Shown piece by piece: positions 17,443 to 26,035 of a stretch of 64,000 nt of DNA. The notes under the pieces are model-generated. The model saw only the letters and a list, made by a program, of their open reading frames with translations. It ran no database searches and was not told the origin of the DNA. Position 1 is the stretch's first letter. Every line of letters begins with the position of its first letter. A program made the position numbers and the translations under genes. The stretch is from the IMG/VR virus record IMGVR_UViG_3300025881_000006, positions 124,001 through 188,000 of that record; one strand, 5' to 3'. This DNA is from a virus.

Positions 17443-18726
17443 ATGTCTAAACGATTACAACAATTCTTTCCTGAAGCCACAAAGCAGGAAAAGACCCCGG
17501 CACCAGTAGCCGTATCTGTAGAGCAGGACCACGCATTAGCAGTGGAAGCTGGTTTTACATCTTTAGAACTTGACCATGTTAGTGTTGAACAAACACTAGA
17601 AGACCAAGATTCATTAGTATCAATCGCTGCTGGCCTTGAAGGTTTGCAAAACGTAGCACAAGCTTCTTTAGTAGACGGTGGTCTTAAGCGTCAATCTGCT
17701 ACTCTTTTAGCATTAGGCGTTGAGTCTTACACTGCACAACTAGGTTTGCCTTCTGGTACAGTACCTTCAGTTGAAGCATTCGGTTCTGACGGCGAAGCGA
17801 TTACAGCTACTCAAGTATCTGTTGAAGCTATTGCTGACCAGATTAAGAAAGTATGGGAAGCGATTAAAGCTGCTATCATGAAAGCTATCGCTGCTGTTAA
17901 GAAGTGGTGGGCTAACTTCTCTAACCAACTTCCTAAAGTTAAAACTCGTGCTGAAGCGATCGTCAAAGCGGCTGAAGGTATTAATGGCGATGCCAAAAAT
18001 GCTAAAGTTACTATCGGTGAAGGCGTTGCTAACCGCTTAGCATTCTCTGGTAAACTTGCTCCGTTGGACAAGACTACTAAAGCCTTGTTACCAATTGCTG
18101 CTGACTTCGGTTCTGAGTACTTGAAGACTTCTAAAGAAATCGTTGGCGTATACGCTACAGTTGGTTCTTTAGACTTCACTGCTAAAGTTGATGTTGAAGC
18201 TCAAGAAAAACTTATTGCTGATGCAATCGAAGCCACTAACAAATCGTTAGAAGGTAAATTGAAACTTAAGATGACTGATGGCGTTTCTCAACAGTTGCCT
18301 GGTGGCCAAGCTATCTCTTTAAGTGATAGTGCTTCTAAAGTATCTGTTGTCGACCATGCTGACAAGAAAGATGTTGCTAAAGGTGATTTAGAGCAAGATA
18401 CCATGCCTGCTACTGAAATCATCGCTATTGCTAATGAAGCTATCTCAGTATGTGACGCATTGATGGCATCACAGCAGTCTGTTATCGATGGTATCGGTAA
18501 ATCTTCTGAAGAAGTTCAGAAAGTTGCTAAAGATATCGTTGACGGTATTGCTAAAGCTGACGATAAAGCTGACAAAGGCGCAGTGTCTTTCGGTAACGAC
18601 ATCGTTAAGAAAATTGGTGCACTTGCTACCAATGGTCCTGCTGGTTCATTGAAAGTATTTGGCTACACAGCTTCTACTCTTAATGCTGTATTGTCAGTAT
18701 GTGACGAGTCTGTTAAACAATACTAA
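17443..18726 (+). CDS. Internal-head-like virion protein, second tandem paralogue
   Basis: 427 residues from the ATG at 17443 (GGAG upstream); a start at 17392 would add 17 residues without a ribosome site. The N-terminal 140 residues are acidic and contain several x-V/L-E motifs; then SVEAI introduces an amphipathic helix and the KKWWANFSNQLPKV block. The C-terminal NGPAGSLKVFGYTASTLNAV matches the same region of the gene at 16155. Codon choice is dominated by GCT, GTT, GGT and AAA, like the capsid candidate at 35919, which suggests high expression. Probably abundant inside the head and matured by proteolysis. Confidence 0.75.
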   Translation: MSKRLQQFFPEATKQEKTPAPVAVSVEQDHALAVEAGFTSLELDHVSVEQTLEDQDSLVSIAAGLEGLQNVAQASLVDGGLKRQSATLLALGVESYTAQLGLPSGTVPSVEAFGSDGEAITATQVSVEAIADQIKKVWEAIKAAIMKAIAAVKKWWANFSNQLPKVKTRAEAIVKAAEGINGDAKNAKVTIGEGVANRLAFSGKLAPLDKTTKALLPIAADFGSEYLKTSKEIVGVYATVGSLDFTAKVDVEAQEKLIADAIEATNKSLEGKLKLKMTDGVSQQLPGGQAISLSDSASKVSVVDHADKKDVAKGDLEQDTMPATEIIAIANEAISVCDALMASQQSVIDGIGKSSEEVQKVAKDIVDGIAKADDKADKGAVSFGNDIVKKIGALATNGPAGSLKVFGYTASTLNAVLSVCDESVKQY

Positions 18727-18777
18727 TCGTTAAGGGGGGTGGCGATTGTCATCCCCTGTTTAACATATTAGTTCCCT

Positions 18778-18809
18778 AGTAAGGTAAGTGCGTATACACA
18801 CCCCTTACT
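18778..18809 (+). terminator. Hairpin between tandem paralogues
   Basis: AGTAAGG (18778-18784) pairs with CCTTACT (18803-18809), with an inner GTG/CAC. The tail ATTTATCC resembles the degenerate octamer behind the hairpin at 16109. A GC-rich stretch with GGGG/CCCC at 18734-18757 may form another stem just upstream. Confidence 0.5.
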
Positions 18810-18836
18810 ATTTATCCAAATTCCGGAGTATTAAAA

Positions 18837-20177
18837 ATGAGACAAGGTTTATTAGACCATGTACGTCCTACGGTAGCTGAACCAGTTGCCCCAGTAGTGT
18901 TGAGTGAAGACGAGCAAACAACTGCGCTTATGGCTTCAGTTGAAGACTTTAACACTTTTCAACAGTTAGATGAAGAAAATCAACGTGCCCACGATATAGC
19001 AATCGGTTTAGAAAACCTTGCTTTAGTATCTGTTGGTATCGAAGAAGCATCTAACGTCCATTTAGGTTTGATTGACGTAAGTACTGAACTTGCATTAGCC
19101 GGTACTGGCATCGATACTGAAGAAGCATTGCCTGGTTTGGAAGAAATGGCTGGTACGCAAGTATCTGTTGAATCTATCCGTGACATGGTAGCTGCTATCT
19201 GGAAATCAATCCAAGAAGGGTTGGTTAAGATGTGGAAAGCGATTTCAGGTTTCTGGAAACGTATCACACAAGCTATCCCACGTATCAAAGATTCAGCAGA
19301 ATCTGTTAAAGCTAAAGCTGCTGAAATGTCTGGTGCCACTCAAGAAGAAGCTAAGTTTAAAATCGGTAGTGAAGCTCAAACGCTTTCTGTTGATTATAAA
19401 ACTCCTTCATCTGGTTCAGATATCACTGAAAGCCTAAACGTGCTTGGCGCGCTTATGGACAGCTTCTTTGGTAAGCAAGCTAAATCGTTAATTGCTGCTG
19501 GTAAAGACATCGCTGATAAAATCGGTTCGTTTGATGTTTCTACAGTAGACGCTGCGGATAGTTCACTTGCTGCTGTTAGTGCTGCCACTAAAGGTATTGA
19601 CTTTAACGAAGTATCTAAGTTGGCTAAAACTAAAGTTGCTACTAATGACAAACGCTTCCCTAAAGATGCCGCTGTTAAATCTCTTTCGTTGGTAGGTAAT
19701 AAGTCTTTATTCTTTACTGAAGAAATGGCTGAAGACTCAACTGATACAACTTTACGTCTTGCTGAGAAGCATCGTGCCTTGCGTGTTGAAATTCGTGAAA
19801 CTGATTTCAATCCTAAAGAAGTGAAGAAAGGTGATGTAGAAATCTCTACTATCTCTCCAGAAGATGTTGTAACTATCTGTGATGTGGTAATTAAAGTATG
19901 TGATTCTATTCTTGACTACGATGCAAAAGGCCTTGAGTCTACTGCTGATGTTATCAAGAAAGCAACCAGTGACCTACAGAAGAAGCATGATGCCGCAGCT
20001 AAAGCTGAAGATTTCTCTACCGAGATTCGTCAGTATGTGCTAAGTGCAGCTAACTTCAACGTAGCGTACACTCGTTGGTCTACTAAGACAAGTGCTACTT
20101 TAACTAGCCTGTCTGTAGCATCTTGTCGTGCAGCAATTACTGTCGCACGTAAAAGTTTGTCTAACTATAAAAAGTAG
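18837..20177 (+). CDS. Internal-head-like virion protein, third tandem paralogue
   Basis: 446 residues. An acidic N-terminal region of about 115 residues leads to VSVESIRDMVAAIWKSIQEG and FWKRITQAIPRIKDSAESVK, aligned in position with the WW-NQLPK block of the two upstream genes. The C-terminus again has a helical domain ending in lysines. VSVE|S is the candidate maturation site. Three such genes in a row, plus looser relatives at 3 and 8197, show repeated duplication. Codon use is the same highly expressed type as the gene at 17443. Confidence 0.72.
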   Translation: MRQGLLDHVRPTVAEPVAPVVLSEDEQTTALMASVEDFNTFQQLDEENQRAHDIAIGLENLALVSVGIEEASNVHLGLIDVSTELALAGTGIDTEEALPGLEEMAGTQVSVESIRDMVAAIWKSIQEGLVKMWKAISGFWKRITQAIPRIKDSAESVKAKAAEMSGATQEEAKFKIGSEAQTLSVDYKTPSSGSDITESLNVLGALMDSFFGKQAKSLIAAGKDIADKIGSFDVSTVDAADSSLAAVSAATKGIDFNEVSKLAKTKVATNDKRFPKDAAVKSLSLVGNKSLFFTEEMAEDSTDTTLRLAEKHRALRVEIRETDFNPKEVKKGDVEISTISPEDVVTICDVVIKVCDSILDYDAKGLESTADVIKKATSDLQKKHDAAAKAEDFSTEIRQYVLSAANFNVAYTRWSTKTSATLTSLSVASCRAAITVARKSLSNYKK

Positions 20178-20205
20178 ACATTTCGCTTTAGCTAAGTGAT
20201 TTAGT

Positions 20206-20240
20206 AAAGGTCTGGGGTAATACCTAGACCTTTATGCCGT
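20206..20240 (+). terminator. Hairpin followed by TATGCCGT
   Basis: AAAGGTCT (20206-20213) pairs with AGACCTTT (20226-20233), immediately followed by TATGCCGT at 20233-20240. It ends the tandem internal-head gene unit. Confidence 0.75.
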
Positions 20241-20328
20241 TAATCTATGTAGGTTGTCTGTAGCTTAGTCTGAGGGTGTGGTATTTGTTTGTGTGTTTTC
20301 CTGGGTATCACTAAACCATTGCGGACGT

Positions 20329-20358
20329 AAGGGGGGTTAATAGCCCTCCTTATTTTTT
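20329..20358 (+). terminator. Canonical intrinsic terminator
   Basis: AAGGGGGGTT (20329-20338) pairs with AGCCCTCCTT (20342-20351), followed by a run of six T (20353-20358). Unlike most hairpins here it has a normal U-tract and no TATGCCGT. Confidence 0.7.
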
Positions 20359-20389
20359 ACTGTACATCCGCATTAGTATGAGCAAAAGG

Positions 20390-20414
20390 TTCTCAACCAC
20401 CTTAGCTCTTTTTT
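20390..20414 (+). terminator. Possible weak terminator with T6 tract
   Basis: GAGC (20390-20393) pairs with GCTC (20405-20408), with an inner GGTT/AACC, followed by six T (20409-20414). It may end a short RNA made from this non-coding region. Confidence 0.35.
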
Positions 20415-20492
20415 GGGTGACGCGGGCGGGTTTTGTAGGTTCCATAGCCTGCCTTTTGACCGCCTCTTTAATTCGCGTCTACCTCGCTAGCG

Positions 20493-20540
20493 GGGGAGTG
20501 TAAGTCTCTTATCGGACTTACACTCCCCTGTCTATGCCGT
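20493..20540 (+). terminator. Long perfect hairpin followed by TATGCCGT
   Basis: A 14-base stem runs from 20493 to 20506 (GGGGAGTGTAAGTC) and 20515 to 20528, with TATGCCGT at 20533-20540. It is the strongest stem of the hairpin-octamer family in the window. No gene ends immediately upstream, so it may close a non-coding transcript. Confidence 0.75.
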
Positions 20541-20586
20541 TAATCTCCAATTTTATGTAAACAACTTTAATAATAGGAACGTAATC

Positions 20587-22137
20587 ATGCCCCGCATCGC
20601 AATAGATTTAGGAGATACCTACGAAAGCGTAGTACGGCCGTGTGCCCGTCAGGCATTATCTGATGTCATGCGGGTGACTGGTATCGACAGTGGTACTCGT
20701 GTTGTATTTCCCGGTAACGTTGACCGTAGGGTTAACACAGGTAGTACATTAGATGATAAAGGTAGTGAAGTAGCATTCCATGAAGACGAAACGTTATTTG
20801 TAGAATTACAAGTGCGCTACTTAGATGAAGGGATGTTAACCTCCTCTACTTTTCGTAATGACACTTTACGTATATTCACTGACCATGACCTAGGTGTTTA
20901 TATGTCACCTATAAAGGGACAGGCTGAGATAGTTATCTCTGTTCGTTATAAGTCACAGTCTCGCTCTGAAGCAGAACGTTGGATATCTGAAGTCAAACGT
21001 CGTACCGCTCAGGGGTTTAAAGAATTAACACATGACGTAGAGTACCACTACCTTGTCCCTAGAGAGATGATAGTGATACTAGACGGTATTCATCAGTGTC
21101 GTGAAGCAGTAGAAGGATACGGTGAAACCTTAGGTGTTTATCTTAAGGATAAGTTTGCTAGTGCCATGACGTGGTTAAGTAATATCAGTGGTGCACAAAA
21201 GGCCATGGCTATCCGTGAGAAGCAGACGGGGATATTAGGACACTTTAACTTTGAGGGTGTTGCTGAGAAGGAAAAAGAGGAAGGTGATACGTGGGTTATT
21301 GCATTTGATTACACTATCAGAATGGATAGACCTTATGGCGTGACCATGGAATATCCGTTAGTTGTACATAACCAACTGTTACCTGCCCACCTTTACGATA
21401 CTACATTAGATTTCAATGAACCATTGACGTTGTATCTATCTGATGTATCAAGAGCAGCTATGGACACGATTGCTAACCTACCTAATACTCATGCTGGTAG
21501 TCAAATAAGTGGATGGAGTATTCCTGCGTTTGATGATTGGTTACCTGACAAAGTAGTAACAGGCACTACAACCATTGCAAGGGTAATGTTAGCAGTTGAT
21601 GCAGATAACCCTGCTCAGTTATTAAACTTAAGTGATTTAGGGGACTATCAGCTAATAGACATATTAGAAGATTACCTTAGACTCTACCCGGTAGAAGCTA
21701 CGACTAATCGCATGACACCTATCTTATTTACGCTATATCAAGACGGTGAGATAATGTCTGACACGGTATTGACAATGGATACAGATGGTAATATTACCAC
21801 TACCGTACCTTTATCACTTCGTCGTCGTTATCATTTGCGAATGAGTATGTATAATGACCTAACCTTATTATCTGACCGTGCTCTGGATAGATTACGTTCT
21901 ACTGGTGATGTGGCGCTTACTATCCTATACGCTCTAGAACCGTCTCTAAGGGACGATAAGGAACTTAAGGTGCTATCGGGTAACTATTTACCTAAAGTAC
22001 CGTTCTGGAAGGCTGTGCGTCGTATTAGAAGTACTAACAGTATATACAAGAATACGATTGAAGTGTCTAGGCAGACTGTAGCGACATGTACCGTAGTGTC
22101 ACAACGAGGAGAATACCATGCCAGTAATGGGCAGTAA
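20587..22137 (+). CDS. Large virion structural protein, probably tail
   Basis: 516 residues. It appears beta-rich with mixed domains, and no catalytic motif is visible. A segment near the middle (AMAIREKQTGILGHFNFEGV) is followed by a domain of repeating beta-hairpin character. It is the first of four overlapping or closely spaced genes (20587-25441) that must form one translational unit: its last 20 bases overlap the next gene. The family is not recognised, but length, composition and context support a tail-sheath, tube-adaptor or baseplate component. Confidence 0.5.
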   Translation: MPRIAIDLGDTYESVVRPCARQALSDVMRVTGIDSGTRVVFPGNVDRRVNTGSTLDDKGSEVAFHEDETLFVELQVRYLDEGMLTSSTFRNDTLRIFTDHDLGVYMSPIKGQAEIVISVRYKSQSRSEAERWISEVKRRTAQGFKELTHDVEYHYLVPREMIVILDGIHQCREAVEGYGETLGVYLKDKFASAMTWLSNISGAQKAMAIREKQTGILGHFNFEGVAEKEKEEGDTWVIAFDYTIRMDRPYGVTMEYPLVVHNQLLPAHLYDTTLDFNEPLTLYLSDVSRAAMDTIANLPNTHAGSQISGWSIPAFDDWLPDKVVTGTTTIARVMLAVDADNPAQLLNLSDLGDYQLIDILEDYLRLYPVEATTNRMTPILFTLYQDGEIMSDTVLTMDTDGNITTTVPLSLRRRYHLRMSMYNDLTLLSDRALDRLRSTGDVALTILYALEPSLRDDKELKVLSGNYLPKVPFWKAVRRIRSTNSIYKNTIEVSRQTVATCTVVSQRGEYHASNGQ

Positions 22138-23482
22138 TACCACAACTAAACCAAATAAGACGGTTGTAAAGAAAGCAGCGGATATGAAAGCGCTGATTAC
22201 TTCAACGTCTACTCCCGATGCGGCCAAGCGTTCACACCTATCTGAGGTAGTGGATACTGAGGTCATTAATGCAAATGCCCTACTAACCATGGTAGAAGGT
22301 AGTAAGTGGACGGTTAACTACTATTCACAAGTACTAACTAGTGAGAGTGCGGGTAATAACCAATCGTTCGACCAAGACCCTGTACATCAACAGTATCGTT
22401 TTATAGTGGGGATGGAGTTTAAAGTATCTACCCCATTAGACCAGTCTGAAAATGGCGAGACGGGAGAGTTCCAAGTAACAGGCACCGCACTTACTTATCC
22501 CGGCTGGATACCTAACGAAGGTGATATGTTTATTGCCGATGTAGGTGATGGACGCTCTGGTGTATTTGGCGTTACTAATACAAATCGTAAGTCGATGTTT
22601 AAAGATGCTGTATTTGAAATTGAATACACTATGGTATCGTACTTAACGGTAGAGCGTGAATCTGACCTTTCTAACAAGGTAGTAAAGACTGAATACTTCA
22701 ATAAGGAGTTTTTAGTTGCCGGTGAGAATCCGTTCTTAGATACGGAACAGCATAAGTGGGAAAAGGATTTAAAGACTGAGTACCAACGTTTAGTACTTGT
22801 TTACCACAAGTCATTCTACTCTAGGGAGAATAAAACTATTACCTCTCCTTGTGATTGTGTCTTTTATGATTACTTCTTATCTAACATGTTTTCTAAAGTA
22901 ATATCTCGTAACGACCTTGCCGGTCTACCTGAGCCTACCTTGAAAGCATTAGGTGGAGATATCAATAAAGATGTATTTACACTTTGGGATATGTTGATTC
23001 GTCGTGATAAAAGCCTGATGTTTATTCTTGCTACTCGTTTTAGAAAGGTTAAAACTACTGAGTTTGCAATGCAACCGTACTTTAGTTCCATTGCGATGAG
23101 TGATATTAACTTTGCCATTTGGCCAATGAGTGAGCTTACACATGCGGAAAAAGTATGCCACAAGTCTAGAGATAGTTTGTTGGATGACATTGCTAACAGT
23201 ACTGATAATCCACTGGTTATCTATTCTAGTCCGGACAATATCGACATTTACGATCCTGACCATGACCCGTTTTATGTTTTCAGTAAAGCGTTTTATGAAG
23301 AAGATAACACGAAGATGAGTGCGTTAGAAAGTCTAACCTACGATTATCTACAACACGAAGCTTTGAGTTTAGATACGTTGTTACGTTTAGCCAAGGCCAG
23401 TGATGAATGGACGCCTCTCCAACGATTTTATTTTATACCAGTAATGCTCATCTTAATAAAGGTGTCTATTAAAGGAGTGTAA
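22118..23482 (+). CDS. Virion structural protein
   Basis: 454 residues from an ATG preceded by GAGGAGAATACC, overlapping the previous gene by 20 bases. The N-terminal 40 residues are Lys/Thr-rich and probably flexible; the following 150 look like a beta domain (YPGWIPNEGDMFIADVGDGR), and the rest is mixed. There are no enzymatic motifs. The overlap indicates coupled translation with the proteins before and after, consistent with stoichiometric assembly. Confidence 0.5.
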   Translation: MPVMGSNTTTKPNKTVVKKAADMKALITSTSTPDAAKRSHLSEVVDTEVINANALLTMVEGSKWTVNYYSQVLTSESAGNNQSFDQDPVHQQYRFIVGMEFKVSTPLDQSENGETGEFQVTGTALTYPGWIPNEGDMFIADVGDGRSGVFGVTNTNRKSMFKDAVFEIEYTMVSYLTVERESDLSNKVVKTEYFNKEFLVAGENPFLDTEQHKWEKDLKTEYQRLVLVYHKSFYSRENKTITSPCDCVFYDYFLSNMFSKVISRNDLAGLPEPTLKALGGDINKDVFTLWDMLIRRDKSLMFILATRFRKVKTTEFAMQPYFSSIAMSDINFAIWPMSELTHAEKVCHKSRDSLLDDIANSTDNPLVIYSSPDNIDIYDPDHDPFYVFSKAFYEEDNTKMSALESLTYDYLQHEALSLDTLLRLAKASDEWTPLQRFYFIPVMLILIKVSIKGV

Positions 23483-23486
23483 ACTC

Positions 23487-24050
23487 ATGGCAAAGGTAAA
23501 GCAGCCCCACACGTGGGCATTTAAGTTATTTCACTATCCATTTCAGTGTATGATTCCTAACATGTTTATTTTCAGTGAACGTGAACAGCAGACCGTTGGG
23601 GTGTTTTCTACTGGTACTGTGGATGGTGATGAGGAGTGGGCTAACCGTTTGTCTCCTTACATGACAACGATTGCTAAGTTGGCTGAGATATACGACGAGG
23701 ATGGGATGTTTGAGTTTATTCAACCTACCGACTCACTCAAGGCATACAACATTATCCATGGACACTTAAGTGATTGTGTGGAAAGAGCAAAGACCCGTAT
23801 CAACGGTACTGCTCCTCCTATCGATGATTTGAAACTATTGGATAGGTTAGCTGCTGAGATTTATCGCAGTGCTAAAGTGGAAATGGCTGTTAACTACGAA
23901 ACACCAGACTTGATTAAGAAGTTAGAAATGATGAGTCCGTTTGCTGCACCTTCTAAAGAGAAGTTAAACAAAGTAGCAGACAAGCATGACCCCATCACTA
24001 ATCTCATTATAGGTCAGGATGTTGAGGATATGAACAAATGGCGACAATAG
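23487..24050 (+). CDS. Virion-region protein
   Basis: 187 residues, four bases behind the previous stop and overlapping the next gene by 13 bases. Aromatic residues cluster near the N-terminus (HTWAFKLFHYPFQ); the rest is helical and charged. The size and tight overlap suggest a chaperone or small adaptor of the flanking structural proteins. Family not recognised. Confidence 0.5.
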   Translation: MAKVKQPHTWAFKLFHYPFQCMIPNMFIFSEREQQTVGVFSTGTVDGDEEWANRLSPYMTTIAKLAEIYDEDGMFEFIQPTDSLKAYNIIHGHLSDCVERAKTRINGTAPPIDDLKLLDRLAAEIYRSAKVEMAVNYETPDLIKKLEMMSPFAAPSKEKLNKVADKHDPITNLIIGQDVEDMNKWRQ

Positions 24051-25441
24051 ACAATACGTCTATCTATCAAGATATCATTGAGATAGCTTCACAACCAGCT
24101 CTAGATACTCACTATCGTTACGAAGTTGAGTTTTGGATTGGGGATGAAAAGATAAAAGCTATTAAGGTGATATCGCTAGATAGAGTGCGTAACTACTCAC
24201 AAGACCACAGTGACGTAATTATGTTACGAGTAGCGGTTGGGTTAGGTACGTACACACATCGCCTATATCCGTTTAAGCAATCTCTTAGCGTTAAACTGTA
24301 TCAAAAGGAAGTCCTACCAGCAGGTGGTGGTAAAGACTTAGATAGTGTACCTATCGTTAGTGAAGACTACGAGGCAATATTAGTAGATGCTGTGTCGCCT
24401 AGTCTAGTTAACGGTACTCAGGCAGCGGATGATGAGGAAACTGGAGACAGGTCTGACATTGTCACATTAGATGTACAATTGATTGAAAAGGTAGCCAACG
24501 TCCAACGGGGTGTTGAAGTAGGAGGTGTATTTAGAAATACAACAGTGCAGAAGGTAATTAAGTTACTGTTCTCTGCTGAAGTAGATGTAGATAAACCACC
24601 TATCCTACCTTTCATCAGTCAAGAGTATATTGATGACCAAATCCGAGAGGCTGTAGTTGGATGTGATATTGTGGACTGTGACAATACAACCGTCTATGAC
24701 CACATCGTTATCCCTCACGGTACACGCTTAGTTGACGTACCACTATATTTACAACGTGTGTATGGTGTGTATAATAGCGGTATAGGTTACTACTATCAGC
24801 ATGGCATTTGGTTTGTATATCCGCTCTTTAATCCCATGAGATTTAATGACGAGACTAATCATCTTATCATTGCTAATGTGGCTGCTAATAGAATGCCCGG
24901 TATAGAGAAATCGTATCGTATAGAGGAACCTATCTTCTACGGCAAGACATTTATCATCGCCACAGGAGATGTAGTGCATCAGGATACGACCGAAACCTTA
25001 CAGTTAAATCAAGGTAACGGTTATGTCATGGGACGCACCTCTGGGATGTTAGACCGCTTTAGCGATGCCACTGCAAACGTAGTCACTGTCAAGGGTGATG
25101 ATACTACACTAGAAGGTTTAGTCGAAAGTCGTAGTGGCCACAACTTTATACGCACAGCTAAAGAACATATATCCGATAACACTTATTTACAAAACAGTAG
25201 ACTTGCCAAACAGGTAGGTGCGCTGGTTCAACTTAGGTGGGATAATTCTAAAGCTAAAGTACTTTACCCCGGTATGCCTTTACGGTTACTTTACATAAAG
25301 GGTGGAGAAGTCGTATCTCTAAATGGTTGTGTGTTTCAGGTAGAAGAACAATCCTCTGTGGTTGAATCTTCACCTAGCGAACATCGACATGCCCGCAATG
25401 CAGCAATTACTATCTTTGTACAAAGGGATAAGTTGGATTAA
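24038..25441 (+). CDS. Baseplate-hub-like virion protein
   Basis: 467 residues. The domain order resembles phage hub proteins of the T4 gp27/gpD type: an N-terminal beta barrel region (residues about 25-85), a second region near 170-260 with PHGTRLVDVPLYLQRVYGVY and YYYQHGIWFVYPLF, and a C-terminal beta domain with VGALVQLRWDNSKAKVLYPG. It is the last of the four overlapping structural genes. The hub assignment comes from this layout, not from a recognised signature, and another baseplate role would fit too. Confidence 0.45.
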   Translation: MATIDNTSIYQDIIEIASQPALDTHYRYEVEFWIGDEKIKAIKVISLDRVRNYSQDHSDVIMLRVAVGLGTYTHRLYPFKQSLSVKLYQKEVLPAGGGKDLDSVPIVSEDYEAILVDAVSPSLVNGTQAADDEETGDRSDIVTLDVQLIEKVANVQRGVEVGGVFRNTTVQKVIKLLFSAEVDVDKPPILPFISQEYIDDQIREAVVGCDIVDCDNTTVYDHIVIPHGTRLVDVPLYLQRVYGVYNSGIGYYYQHGIWFVYPLFNPMRFNDETNHLIIANVAANRMPGIEKSYRIEEPIFYGKTFIIATGDVVHQDTTETLQLNQGNGYVMGRTSGMLDRFSDATANVVTVKGDDTTLEGLVESRSGHNFIRTAKEHISDNTYLQNSRLAKQVGALVQLRWDNSKAKVLYPGMPLRLLYIKGGEVVSLNGCVFQVEEQSSVVESSPSEHRHARNAAITIFVQRDKLD

Positions 25442-25516
25442 TACTCCAGCTTATCTCAAACCTACATTACCCGAATGAATACAATAAACCTTACTACTAT
25501 AATAAAGGATACTACC

Positions 25517-26026
25517 ATGCTTACTTCAAATACTTTAATCACTACCGCGCTTATGGCTAGAGTTAGCCAATACTCTTCATCTGTAAAACGTTTACATGCG
25601 CTACTGCAAGACGTTAACAGTAACGAAGAGATAGACATGTATTATAATAACTTTATTATCACGTCACAAGTCCCTCCTGCACTCTTAGAGACATGCATGG
25701 ATTGGGTAGCTAGTGTAAATGAATTATCGCCAGATAGATTACGAATGTTAGCTGTTATTAATCTGATTATCAATACCATGTCCAAGTTAAACTTACTAGA
25801 CGAACATTTCGTTGAGGAAGGTGCGGCATTCTCTAGAGACATTAGTAAATTAGATTTTACTAAGTTTGAGTATGTGTTTGAAAGTATTACTGAAGATAAC
25901 TGGGACGACAAGAACATTACCCCACAGGAGTTAACTGTGGTTTACGAATATGCTCCGCTATTGGCAGAGTGTTACAGCATTCTAATTGAAAGGGTGCGCA
26001 AAGATGATGCCAGACAACTCAATTAG
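25517..26026 (+). CDS. Hypothetical helical protein
   Basis: 169 residues from the ATG at 25517 (AAAGGATACTACC upstream); a longer frame from 25475 lacks a ribosome site. Composition is helical and acidic, without motifs. It sits between the structural block and the secreted nuclease gene, which starts ten bases later. Confidence 0.45.
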   Translation: MLTSNTLITTALMARVSQYSSSVKRLHALLQDVNSNEEIDMYYNNFIITSQVPPALLETCMDWVASVNELSPDRLRMLAVINLIINTMSKLNLLDEHFVEEGAAFSRDISKLDFTKFEYVFESITEDNWDDKNITPQELTVVYEYAPLLAECYSILIERVRKDDARQLN

Positions 26027-26035
26027 GGGTACGTT

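Larger units (their letters stand above)
20178..20586. other. 409-base non-coding region rich in RNA structure
   Basis: No credible gene is present. The stretch holds four hairpins: 20206-20240 and 20493-20540, both with TATGCCGT tails; 20329-20358 with a T-tract; and 20390-20414 (GAGC...GCTC then six T). GC-rich complementary segments lie between (GGCGGG at 20424-20430, CCTGCC at 20448-20453). A stable non-coding RNA between the internal-head genes and the next structural block is possible. No convincing tRNA cloverleaf could be folded. Confidence 0.45.

Noticed and set aside
8197-20177. Repeated SVE/SLE motifs as a CRISPR-like or tandem DNA repeat
   Set aside because: Similarity is at protein level only; DNA copies are diverged and irregularly spaced.
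20260-20335. Possible tRNA (TAGCTTAGTCTGAGGG... resembles a D-arm)
   Set aside because: Acceptor ends do not pair well and no T-arm with a GGTTCGAATCC-like loop follows at the right distance.
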